Notes: generated by a model not told the origin, from the letters alone. Positions 1 through 6,193 are shown, counted from the stretch's first letter. The stretch: 7,867 bases of DNA from Pseudomonadales bacterium (GCA_022448765.1 JAKUTI010000118.1:1-7867); one strand, 5' to 3'. Program-made: numbers and translations.

Positions 1-549
1 CCGACCAATTCGTGTTCTAACGCGTTGGATAGGTGCCCCGCTTGGGCCAATCCATAGGGGAATCGGCTGCTGTATGGGCAACGGCGAGAGACCAGCACCC
101 ACCACTTCATCCCACCGTCCACTAAAGTTTACCGTCTCCTGTGTCCACAGCGCTTTGAGTAACTCGATTTGTTCCTCGATCTTTGCTCCGCGCGAGTGAA
201 AGTCTGCACCGAGCGATTCATATTCCGCTTCCGAACCACCCACACCGATGCCCAGGCGCAGTCGCCCTCCCGTGATTACATCGAGCTCGGCCGCTTGCTT
301 GGCGAGCAATACGGTCTGTCTAGACGGAGCCACGATCACCGATGGTACGAGTTCTATCTGCTTCGTGACCGCCGCGACGTATGCGAGGAGCATCATCGGT
401 TCGTGTAAGTGTCCACCATTAGGCCGCAGCACCTGATCGGGGACTCGTAAGTGTGTGTAACCGAGTTCGTCGGCGATTTGTGCGAACTCTTTGATGGCAC
501 CCAAATCGTCCGCAAGCTCCCTGACGGGAAGCGAAATACCTATTTTCAT
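1..549 (-). CDS. LLM-class (luciferase-like) F420-dependent oxidoreductase, N-terminal part, cut by the left window edge
   Basis: The frame is open from an ATG at 549 to the window edge, giving 183 residues with no stop; full-length relatives are about 280-330 residues, so the C-terminal third or more is missing. It begins MKIGISLPV, a typical first beta strand of the luciferase-like TIM barrel. ELDVITGGRLRLGIGVGG (residues 88-105) is the family signature. The following SEAEYESLGADFHSRGAKIEEQ and PIPLWIG (162-168) resemble the F420-dependent subfamily often labelled TIGR03619. Such enzymes transfer hydride between F420 or FMN and a small organic substrate in the cytoplasm; the substrate here cannot be told. 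An AAGGA at 555-559, five bases before the ATG, supports the start. The gene lies 221 bp downstream of the GST on the same strand. Family assignment is firm; whether the cofactor is F420 or FMN is inference. Confidence 0.9.
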   Translation of the reverse strand, partial: MKIGISLPVRELADDLGAIKEFAQIADELGYTHLRVPDQVLRPNGGHLHEPMMLLAYVAAVTKQIELVPSVIVAPSRQTVLLAKQAAELDVITGGRLRLGIGVGGSEAEYESLGADFHSRGAKIEEQIELLKALWTQETVNFSGRWDEVVGAGLSPLPIQQPIPLWIGPSGAPIQRVRTRIGR

Positions 550-718
550 TTGGTTCCTTGTATCGCCTCGGGTTACTAGGACGATGATAGCGCTGCTACA
601 CAGCCTCATGAAAAGAAAGCGACTGGCAGCTACTGTCCAATCTGTTTTCCCCGCGCCCTCCGTATTCCAATCGTTTTTGACCTGGCCGAGCTTTGCGACG
701 AGGAAGGGTTATCGCTCC

Positions 719-746
719 ATATTGTGTTCGGGCCAATATCGAACAC
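719..746. repeat. Two interleaved inverted repeats just downstream of the GST gene
   Basis: ATATTG (719-724) pairs with CAATAT (734-739), and GTGTTCG (724-730) pairs with CGAACAC (740-746). The arms alternate (A, B, A', B') and are almost contiguous. Only one of the two hairpins can form at a time, unless a pseudoknot-like fold occurs. The element begins 24 bases past the GST stop, in the 221-bp gap before the next minus-strand gene. No run of T follows on the minus strand, so it is not a classical intrinsic terminator. It could be an operator, a transcript-end structure or chance. Confidence 0.4.
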
Positions 747-770
747 GGTGCTGGTGATCCCTTGAGATTG

Positions 771-1394
771 TCAGGCCTTGGCACGAACCTCATCGTAAGC
801 AACTGGCAGGCTATCTTCGTTCTCGAAATAGGCTTTGAGTCGTGGGCGCGCCAGCATGCGCTCGGTCCACGCGCTAAGCTTCGACTGCCTTCGCATCATT
901 TGGATAGCGGGTTCACCCCAGCAGTATGTGGCAAGGGTCACGATGTTAAGTGCGAGGTAGTCGACCCACGTCGGTTCATCATTGCTAAAAAACCACGCCT
1001 GGTTGCCCTGGAAACTGCGTTCGATGATGTCGAGCCAGCGTGGAAAACGGTCGACCAGAAAATCCGTGTTGCCGTCCCGGCGAGCTTCGTAGGTCTCTCG
1101 CCAGATATCGGCGATGTTGTAACCGAACTGAGAAGCGCGGACGGCGTCTGCCGGTGCTACGTTGCACCCGTGTTCATTGGCGAGGTATTCGACGATGACG
1201 GTTGTTTGCGAGACGACGGTTTCGCCATCAATAAGTAGCGGACAAGCGAAAACCGGCTCGTTTTGCCCAAGCGCTTCGATTCTTCCGGCAACGTCCGTGT
1301 TGACTATGTAGGATTCGCTGACGTCTTCGAGTAATAGGATTGCTGGCTCGGCACGACCTGTAAACCCAGGCCAGTAGACGATTTCGTACGCCAT
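771..1394 (-). CDS. Glutathione S-transferase family protein (sigma/alpha/mu-like)
   Basis: A 207-residue protein, the usual length for a cytosolic GST. The N-terminal thioredoxin-like domain spans about residues 1-78. It has a candidate catalytic Tyr7 in EIVYWPG, GRAEPAILLLE (13-23), the cis-proline motif CPLLIDG with Pro52, and the glutathione-binding SQT (62-64) followed by IVEYLA. The all-helical C-terminal domain covers about 88-207 and includes PTWVDYLAL with Asp145, at the usual N-cap position. The likely role is conjugation or reduction of electrophiles using glutathione or a related thiol in the cytoplasm. The start was set at 1394 because GGGAG (1402-1406) sits seven bases upstream and the GST fold begins there. 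The frame runs on upstream to 1508, but those 38 residues do not look like protein. The gene is 214 bp downstream of an LLM oxidoreductase gene on the same strand. The substrate is unknown. Confidence 0.9.
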   Translation of the reverse strand: MAYEIVYWPGFTGRAEPAILLLEDVSESYIVNTDVAGRIEALGQNEPVFACPLLIDGETVVSQTTVIVEYLANEHGCNVAPADAVRASQFGYNIADIWRETYEARRDGNTDFLVDRFPRWLDIIERSFQGNQAWFFSNDEPTWVDYLALNIVTLATYCWGEPAIQMMRRQSKLSAWTERMLARPRLKAYFENEDSLPVAYDEVRAKA

Positions 1395-1401
1395 GCGCGT
1401 T

Positions 1402-1406
1402 CTCCC
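1402..1406 (-). promoter_or_regulatory. Ribosome binding site deciding the GST start
   Basis: GGGAG on the minus strand, seven bases from the ATG at 1394. It favours this start over the upstream in-frame extension to 1508. Confidence 0.7.
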
Positions 1407-1433
1407 AGTTTGATCATGCTGAACTCTACCGAA

Positions 1434-1483
1434 TCCAGTGGACACCTGGAAAGCCAAACTGTTCCGCGGAGGTGTTGGAACAG
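1434..1483 (-). repeat. Two small hairpins between the LLM oxidoreductase and GST genes
   Basis: TCCAG (1434-1438) and CTGGA (1446-1450) form a five-base stem with a seven-base loop. CTGTTCC (1459-1465) and GGAACAG (1477-1483) form a perfect seven-base stem with an eleven-base loop. On the minus strand the larger hairpin is followed by TTTGGCTTT, a broken U-rich tract. It lies about 125 bases past the stop of the upstream gene and 65 bases before the GST ATG. It could be a weak terminator of the upstream gene, an operator in the GST leader, or chance; the evidence is only the symmetry and the position. Confidence 0.4.
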
Positions 1484-1608
1484 CGTGGGACTGAACCCCG
1501 GTTTGCATGTCCGATGGGGGAGGAATTTTATTGCGGCTGGCTCGAGGTGCCGTGGGACCGAACTGGCACCAATGATGCGTCGAGCGGTCTCGTTTTTGTA
1601 CCCGCTGG

Positions 1609-2616
1609 TTAGCGCAACTCGACGATCACTTCGGTGCTGATCCGTTCCGAACTCGCTGCCATGTGCTGCGGGTCGGCATCGCGGGAACCCATCAGTAACA
1701 CCAGGCGATCAACTCCCCGTTCGATTATTTCACCGAGTCGATCAATACATAATGCGGGGGGGCCGGCGACGGCGAATCGGCTGACAAATTCGTCGGGTAC
1801 TTCCTTCATATGAGCGGCTTTACTACTCGCGTGATTGGCCATGTCGTAATTGGCACCAATGTGCCTAAAAACGGGCGCATCTTGCAAACCAGCATTCGCG
1901 GCTGAAGACATCCCACTGAAATGCGCGAAGGTTCCCGCGCTGCCTCGTATAATGTCGCGGGCCCTTTGTTCATCGTTATCGCAGGCGATGTTGACGTACG
2001 CACCGAAACTTAATTCGCTGGGATCACGGCCGGCGTCGTCGGCCGCTTTTCGTGCATCCTCAATCCCACCGGCGATACGCTCCGGATCAGCCCCCATCGC
2101 GAAAGTAATGCGTTCGGCAAATCTCGCGGCCAGAGCAATGACTTGCGGTCCGGTGCTTGCAACGTCCACGGGAACCTTGGCGTGTCCACTTCGGTTTATC
2201 CAAGATATCTGACTGGCAAAGCCGTCAAGGTCGACGGGATCGCCCCGCAGAAAGCCTTGTAGCTGGTGAATATAGTCGGCGAGTAGAGAAGCCGGGGCCG
2301 GCTTTTGCCCCAGCAGCCCAAGCGCGGAGTCGCCTCGGCCGATCCCGAGGACCGCTCGCCCACCGGATTCCACTTGCACGGTGCCGATGGCGGACGCAGT
2401 TACCGCCGCGTGTCGAGTTATGGGATTAGTCACTGCGGTGCCAACCTGAAGCGTTGTCGTGGCTTTCGCCGCGAGACACATCGCCGAATAAATATCACCG
2501 GACAGGCATTGTGTGTCGGCAAAGAACAAGCCGTCCCATCCCTTGCTTTCGGCTGCGACTGCATGGTTTTCGCTTTGACCAGGCATCGGAAACGTCAATT
2601 GCCAAAACTCGGTCAT
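1609..2616 (-). CDS. LLM-class flavin/F420-dependent oxidoreductase (methylene-H4MPT reductase-like)
   Basis: A 335-residue protein, full length for the luciferase-like TIM-barrel family. Features in order: MTEFWQLTFP first strand; ESKGWDGLFFADTQCL (23-38), the usual site for an active-site acidic residue; LQVGTAVTNPITRHAAVTA (56-74), a conserved strand typical of Mer-type F420 enzymes; the signature GGRAVLGIGRGDSAL (85-99); VDVASTGPQVIALAA (150-164); and the late strand RGVDRLVLLMG (300-310). This pattern resembles methylene-tetrahydromethanopterin reductase and phthiodiolone-ketoreductase-like proteins rather than alkanal monooxygenases. It probably catalyses a two-electron reduction or oxidation of a small molecule with F420H2 or FMNH2 in the cytoplasm; the substrate is unknown. 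A GGAG at 2625-2628, eight bases before the ATG, supports the start. It lies 125 bp downstream of the ThuA-like gene. It is a different subfamily from the LLM protein at 1-549, so this is not a recent duplication. Confidence 0.92.
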   Translation of the reverse strand: MTEFWQLTFPMPGQSENHAVAAESKGWDGLFFADTQCLSGDIYSAMCLAAKATTTLQVGTAVTNPITRHAAVTASAIGTVQVESGGRAVLGIGRGDSALGLLGQKPAPASLLADYIHQLQGFLRGDPVDLDGFASQISWINRSGHAKVPVDVASTGPQVIALAARFAERITFAMGADPERIAGGIEDARKAADDAGRDPSELSFGAYVNIACDNDEQRARDIIRGSAGTFAHFSGMSSAANAGLQDAPVFRHIGANYDMANHASSKAAHMKEVPDEFVSRFAVAGPPALCIDRLGEIIERGVDRLVLLMGSRDADPQHMAASSERISTEVIVELR

Positions 2617-2741
2617 AGGGCGTGCTCCATTGCGATGAGAAGTTCAACAGAAAGTGGGTTTGTAAACGTACCCTGGCCACCGAAACCTGTCACCAGTCTT
2701 GAGCCCACCCGAACAGAGAAACTAGCTAGCGACGAGGTCGA

Positions 2742-3476
2742 TTAATCGGAAGATTGAAACCAACCAGGTTTAGATTCGAAACTAGCGCTCGTATCGATGG
2801 CTGATATTTGTGGCTGGTAGGCCCACTCGATCGCGTTAAGAAGCACGCGCTGAATCTCGGGTTGGTAATAGACGGGGTAGCTTTCGTGGCCGGGGCTAAA
2901 GTAGAAGATGCGGCCTTTGCCCCGGCTAAAGCAGCAGCCACTACGGAATGCTTCGCCACCGGTGTAGGAGCTGATAAACACCAGTTCGTCTGGCGTTGGA
3001 ATGTCGAAAAATTCCCCGTACATCTCCTGGTTGGGTATAACGATTGGGTGCGGCACACCTTGGGTGATCGGATGAGTCGGATTAACGGTCCAGACTGTTT
3101 CTCGGTCTTCGCCTTCGCGCCAACGGAGGTTGCAGCTGGTACCCATGAGACGTTGGAAGATGCGGGATAAATGCGCCGAATGGAGCACGATGAGTCCCAT
3201 GCCGGCCAGGACCCTTTGTTCCACTTTTTCTACGACATCTTCGTCGACTAGATGGTGGCCGACGTGGCCCCACCAGGTCATGACGTCGGTGTTTTCCAAC
3301 ACCGCATCGGTCAATCCGTTTTCGGGCTGGTCCAGTGTCGCGGTGCGTACTTCGGCCCCCGCCACACCTTCGCGAACAAAGTTGGCGATGACGCTGTGTA
3401 TCCCACTAGGGTAAATGGCCCGGACCTTTTCGTTCTCAACCTCGTGTATGTTTTCGTTCCATATCGTTATACGCAT
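2742..3476 (-). CDS. thuA: ThuA-like domain protein (trehalose-utilisation family, class I glutamine amidotransferase-like fold)
   Basis: A 244-residue protein matching the ThuA family across its length. Landmarks are the opening MRITIWNENIHE, MTWWGHVGHH (66-75), GLIVLHSAHLSRIF (94-107), LMGTSCNLRWREGEDRE (110-126), HPITQGVP (135-142), EMYGEFFDIPTPDELVFIS (151-169), GGEAFRSGCCFSRGKGRI (173-190) and FSPGHESYPVYY (193-204). In rhizobia ThuA, with ThuB, takes part in trehalose and related disaccharide metabolism, with ThuB acting as a dehydrogenase. No thuB, sugar transporter or regulator is visible here, so the sugar role is not supported by context. Many relatives read HSGH where this one has HSAH (99-102). 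After the conserved core, residues 221-244 form an extra tail. Only a weak GGA precedes the ATG at 3476. The gene symbol is a family label, not evidence of function. Confidence 0.88.
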   Translation of the reverse strand: MRITIWNENIHEVENEKVRAIYPSGIHSVIANFVREGVAGAEVRTATLDQPENGLTDAVLENTDVMTWWGHVGHHLVDEDVVEKVEQRVLAGMGLIVLHSAHLSRIFQRLMGTSCNLRWREGEDRETVWTVNPTHPITQGVPHPIVIPNQEMYGEFFDIPTPDELVFISSYTGGEAFRSGCCFSRGKGRIFYFSPGHESYPVYYQPEIQRVLLNAIEWAYQPQISAIDTSASFESKPGWFQSSD

Positions 3477-3577
3477 GCGACCGATTCCAATAGATTAGCG
3501 TGGGATGGAGTAGTACGGTTTGGTCGAAAATAACAGGTTCGTGCCGAGAGTCGAAGGTCTGGTCGTTCCTTTTTGAG

Positions 3578-3861
3578 TGTTCTTATATAGCGCACTGCAC
3601 CGGGAATCCACCGTCCGGCAATCTTTCTGACGGTCGGACTCTTATCCGATGAATGGGCTTTCACCAGCACGCGATACGCAGTCCGTCGTTGTCATGTGCT
3701 AGCCCGTCCCGCATAGCGGATAACGCGGTATGACCCGCGAGCATGAGACTTCGAAATGATTCCTTCGCTCGATGCGATACCCCGAGACTGTTGACCAAGG
3801 CGTCGTAATCGCATCGTGCTATTCCGTCTAGAGTTGATATGCAAGCCCGTTTCATCAGCAC
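3578..3861 (-). pseudogene. Remnant of a HEAT-repeat protein gene with an apparent internal deletion/frameshift
   Basis: Two adjacent minus-strand frames each carry a plausible piece of one protein. The first runs from 3861 to a TGA at 3661-3663. It contains DYDALVNSLGVSHRAKESF and LMLAGHTALSAMRDGLAHDN then DGLRIAC, a good HEAT-type helical hairpin. The second frame takes over near 3670 and contains VKAHSSDKSPTVRKIAGRW then IPGAVRYIRT. From memory, bacterial HEAT-repeat proteins of one family continue after RIAC with CRVLDHF, then a stretch with a CDRCK-type motif, and end near VRKIAGWYxPGGxIYRRT. The start and the end of that protein are therefore present and about 100 residues of the middle are missing, joined out of frame. 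No Shine-Dalgarno sequence precedes the GTG (3861) or ATG (3855). Family recall is not checked against a database. The 3' limit is placed where similarity ends; the second frame stays open to 3467. Confidence 0.55.
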
Positions 3862-3942
3862 GTTTCGTGGTGCAGGGCCTAGCTAGAGTGCGCCTCTCCT
3901 CCAGACCTGTCATCGAGGTATAGGCGCTGATCACGCAGACAG
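3862..3942. other. Short spacer upstream of the HEAT remnant
   Basis: This lies between the HEAT remnant and the stop of the ceramidase-like gene. I see no convincing coding frame, promoter or terminator in it. Together with the remnant it makes up most of the 466-bp gap between the ThuA-like and ceramidase-like genes. Confidence 0.5.
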
Positions 3943-4968
3943 CTAAGCGGTCTTCGGAACGTCTGTCCGCAGGAACTTGAAGATGCACCATGTGGCAAGA
4001 GCACTCAAGAGATGCCAGACCCCATGCATCTGAATCAGGGCATCGGGATCACACCAAAGATCATCCGGACGGCCCCTAAGCCAGATAGCAAAAGCTAGGA
4101 CAAAAGCGCTTGTCCCTAAGAAGAACCATGGCGAATAGGTACGTGTACGACTGGGGTTCCGGGACGCCAACAACGCAGGCATCCAGAACAGCAAAACCCA
4201 CCAGTATCGGTCCGGTTGTTCCAGCATTTCGGTGGGCATAATGCCAAAGATAGCGGCGACCACGAAGCCAACAAGCCCGGATAGCCACCTGAAGCTCGGA
4301 GACCAGAATCTATAGAGGCTTTCTGAAATTGCCCATAGCGCGATAGACAAACTCCAAAGGTCTAGGTGAATGCCTAATCCTCGGCCGAAAGCCCAGCGAC
4401 CCATGGCATAAATCACGACGATGATGGCGTAAGTACCCAAAACCCGCCTAGAAGACCAACGACCCATTTCGCCGACGTTAATTAACCACGGCAAAAGGAT
4501 GTACATGATCATGCCGACATTGTCTGCCCATCCACCCCAGTAGGTATGCGTGCCGTGCATCAACATGGATCCGGCGCCAAGCCAAATAACGGCAAACGCG
4601 TACGTGTGGGCGATTGGATTGCGACCGTGGAATCGGCCTGTGTCGCCATTACTCGGCGGATCCTGCGTCAGTACGTAGAGCATCAAGATTCCCGCGACCA
4701 TGAACCCGATGTTGCTTAACGCGTTAACGGGTTCACGAAAAATTCCGCTATGTACCCTTTCGCACCAGCGTGAAGCGTCTCCTATTGACCGAAGTGATTC
4801 CTCGTCCGAAGTCCAACCAATTGTTCCTAGCACCACGTAAAGAAATAGAAAGCCAACACTAAATAGCAAGGCGGAAAGAAGGGGGCGTGCTACGTACATA
4901 AAACGATTAACGAAGTCGTCAATTTCTTCGTGATGCGACAGGTTGCGGATTGCGCTGGGGAGTTGCAA
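3943..4968 (-). CDS. Multi-pass membrane protein with ceramidase/CREST-superfamily metal-site motifs
   Basis: A 341-residue hydrophobic protein with roughly seven to nine membrane segments (about 29-50, 84-100, 122-138, 149-165, 177-190, 228-244, 254-268, 280-297 and 317-332). It shows the CREST pattern of alkaline ceramidases, Per1 and PAQR proteins: RWCE (67-70) then REPVNALSN (78-86); GAGSMLMHGTH with Ser134-x3-His138; Asp149 in GGWADNVGM; and MHGVWHLL with His315-x3-His319. The Ser-x3-His, Asp eleven residues later and His-x3-His match the zinc-site spacing I recall for human ACER3 (Ser77, His81, Asp92, His217, His221). A zinc-dependent amide hydrolase acting on membrane lipids is therefore likely; the substrate is inference. 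The calcium-site segment of ACER3 is only partly kept. The start is uncertain: TTG at 4968 lacks a clear Shine-Dalgarno sequence, and an ATG at residue 24 (4899), just before the first membrane segment, is an alternative. Confidence 0.75.
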   Translation of the reverse strand: MQLPSAIRNLSHHEEIDDFVNRFMYVARPLLSALLFSVGFLFLYVVLGTIGWTSDEESLRSIGDASRWCERVHSGIFREPVNALSNIGFMVAGILMLYVLTQDPPSNGDTGRFHGRNPIAHTYAFAVIWLGAGSMLMHGTHTYWGGWADNVGMIMYILLPWLINVGEMGRWSSRRVLGTYAIIVVIYAMGRWAFGRGLGIHLDLWSLSIALWAISESLYRFWSPSFRWLSGLVGFVVAAIFGIMPTEMLEQPDRYWWVLLFWMPALLASRNPSRTRTYSPWFFLGTSAFVLAFAIWLRGRPDDLWCDPDALIQMHGVWHLLSALATWCIFKFLRTDVPKTA

Positions 4969-5064
4969 GAGTGTTTCGAAGCGGTATTGAGCGCTGGGAA
5001 CAGTCGTTGCGACTCCAGATTATGTTCGTGCAATCCCACGGTCTTCCACTTGTTTCTGAATGTA

Positions 5065-5904
5065 TTACTCGCTGATTCGACGAGGCCTGGACGAGCGCCC
5101 TCGGTAGCGAGCATTGGGAGGTTCCAGAAGCGATAATTTTCTGTCGGTCATATCGTCGTATTGTCTGAAGTCGTCGGGATCAAAGTAATCAGAGGTCCAA
5201 CTGGCGTGGTGGGGCGAATATTTGTAGAACACGGTGTTGCGTTCGGAGGGTGCGGTCCATGGCAACGTGCCATGTGTGAGTGCTTCGGTGAATATGATGG
5301 CGTCGCCAGGAACCGCGGAGATTCGCTTCACGACGTCGACAATGCCCTTGCTGAGATCTCGCCACAACGGAGGTAAGGCAACGTTGGATTTGTGGCTTCC
5401 TGGAATACAAGCGAACCCACCGTCGTTTGGATGGGTGTCATAGAGCTCGAAGGACACGGCCAGAAGGCCGTTTTGGAAATGGCCATCGTGGTAGCCAAAT
5501 GCACCATTCACACCTCGCCCGCCGTGTAGCATGCCACCCGAAAAACCTTGACCGCGGTCGGTATGAACGTTGATGTGATCGAGTCGATAGGTGGGTAGAG
5601 GCTCTCTAAGGTCGGCACTCGTGGTTCGTCGATCCATCAGGCCTGGGTCGCCCAGCAGGGCTTCTAGAATGGGAGACAGGCTCGGTAGATCAAGTAGATC
5701 CCGCCAGATGGTGTCCCAATGAAGAGGCCCACAGGACTTGTCCTCGGCATTATCCCATTGCTCTGCGGGTCGTCGAAGGGTGGATTTGATCCGATCGATC
5801 TGCAATGGCGTTAACGCGTCGGGAATGACCAGGTACCCGAACGTGTCAAATAGGTATGTTTGCTCGGCGCTTAACGCGCTCTCGGAAGAGTCATCATTGT
5901 GCAT
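5065..5904 (-). CDS. Phytanoyl-CoA dioxygenase (PhyH) family protein
   Basis: A 279-residue protein, normal for PhyH-type Fe(II)/2-oxoglutarate oxygenases. It opens with a helical region and FDTFGYLVIPDALTPLQIDRI (residues 19-39), the usual N-terminal motif. The double-stranded beta helix follows: MLHGGRG (125-131), FGYHDGHFQNGLLAVSFELYD (136-156), DGGFACIPGSHKSN (161-174), VPGDAIIFTEALTHGTLPW (198-216) and RNTVFYKYSP (222-231). His211 is the likely distal iron ligand and Arg222 the likely 2-oxoglutarate carboxylate contact. The proximal HxD/E is not obvious: candidates are His127 in HGG, His139-Asp140, or His114-x-Asp116. The enzyme probably hydroxylates a lipid or other small molecule in the cytoplasm, using 2-oxoglutarate and oxygen. 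Its stop is 96 bp before the ceramidase-like gene on the same strand, so co-transcription is possible. The ATG at 5904 has only a weak GAG upstream. Confidence 0.88.
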   Translation of the reverse strand: MHNDDSSESALSAEQTYLFDTFGYLVIPDALTPLQIDRIKSTLRRPAEQWDNAEDKSCGPLHWDTIWRDLLDLPSLSPILEALLGDPGLMDRRTTSADLREPLPTYRLDHINVHTDRGQGFSGGMLHGGRGVNGAFGYHDGHFQNGLLAVSFELYDTHPNDGGFACIPGSHKSNVALPPLWRDLSKGIVDVVKRISAVPGDAIIFTEALTHGTLPWTAPSERNTVFYKYSPHHASWTSDYFDPDDFRQYDDMTDRKLSLLEPPNARYRGRSSRPRRISE

Positions 5905-6134
5905 TTCGAGCTGCTCAATTGCGTCGGTCTAAGTCTGATCCATTAAGGTCGGCCACAGTAGCAGAGGTTTAAGTGTCGGTCACCGCGATGTGGATGATAA
6001 CGCTTGTCAAGTCGTCTCGGCAGACGTAGCGCGAAATTCATTGACGTCGAATCGGAAGAAAGTTCAAACGGAGGGCTGTTCGTATTTTGCCGACGCTAAT
6101 GGCGCACTGTTAGTGAAGATGCAAATACGTAGAA

Positions 6135-6163
6135 TTGACAGTCGGGCAGCTGACTCGTAGGTT
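6135..6163 (+). promoter_or_regulatory. Sigma70-type promoter candidate for the cupin gene
   Basis: A perfect TTGACA (6135-6140) is followed after exactly 17 bases by TAGGTT (6158-6163). The latter keeps the first, second and last positions of TATAAT. The expected transcript start near 6170 would leave a leader of about 24 bases before the ATG at 6194, with its Shine-Dalgarno sequence in place. The position, orientation and spacing fit; the -10 is weak, which fits a regulated promoter. Confidence 0.5.
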
Positions 6164-6170
6164 TGAGTCA
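6151..6170. promoter_or_regulatory. Palindromic operator candidate overlapping the -10 of the cupin promoter
   Basis: TGACTC (6151-6156), eight bases, then GAGTCA (6165-6170): a perfect 6-8-6 inverted repeat. It brackets the -10 hexamer and reaches the expected start site. A dimeric repressor bound here would block the promoter. No regulator gene is present in the window, so the binding protein is unknown. Confidence 0.4.
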
Positions 6171-6183
6171 CTGCGGACGATAT

Positions 6184-6187
6184 GGAG
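6184..6187 (+). promoter_or_regulatory. Ribosome binding site deciding the cupin start
   Basis: GGAG lies six bases before the ATG at 6194. It overlaps the earlier in-frame ATG at 6182, which has only a poor upstream signal, so 6194 is preferred. Confidence 0.65.
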
Positions 6188-6193
6188 CGACCC

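Larger units (their letters stand above)
5905..6193. other. Divergent intergenic region
   Basis: This 289-bp region separates the leftward PhyH gene from the rightward cupin gene. The right end holds a strong promoter candidate for the cupin. A leftward promoter for PhyH must also lie here or inside the cupin, but none stands out: a perfect TTGACA on the minus strand (complement at 6005-6010) has no good -10 at a normal distance. I see no coding frame with protein-like content. Confidence 0.6.

Noticed and set aside
693..1238. Open frame of 181 codons on the plus strand
   Set aside because: It lies antisense to the GST gene, whose motifs are clear, and its translation shows no family features.
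1395..1508. N-terminal extension of the GST by 38 residues
   Set aside because: The GST fold starts at the ATG at 1394, which has its own GGGAG; the extension is not conserved-looking and overlaps hairpins.
2722..2729. Palindrome CTAGCTAG near the ThuA stop
   Set aside because: An isolated eight-base palindrome with no neighbouring signal; expected by chance in a window of this size.
3611..3637. Inverted repeat CCGTC...GACGG in the ThuA upstream region
   Set aside because: It is short, lies inside the HEAT remnant and has no T run; most likely a by-product of coding sequence.
3692..3991. Minus-strand frame of 99 codons
   Set aside because: It overlaps both the HEAT remnant and the end of the ceramidase-like gene in another frame, with an Arg/Ser-rich translation typical of a shadow frame.
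4890..5114. Minus-strand frame of 74 codons between PhyH and the ceramidase-like gene
   Set aside because: It overlaps the ends of both genes in another frame and shows no domain-like pattern.
6005..6010. Minus-strand TTGACA as the -35 of a PhyH promoter
   Set aside because: No acceptable -10 hexamer is found 15-19 bases downstream; the nearby TATCAT is only five bases away.
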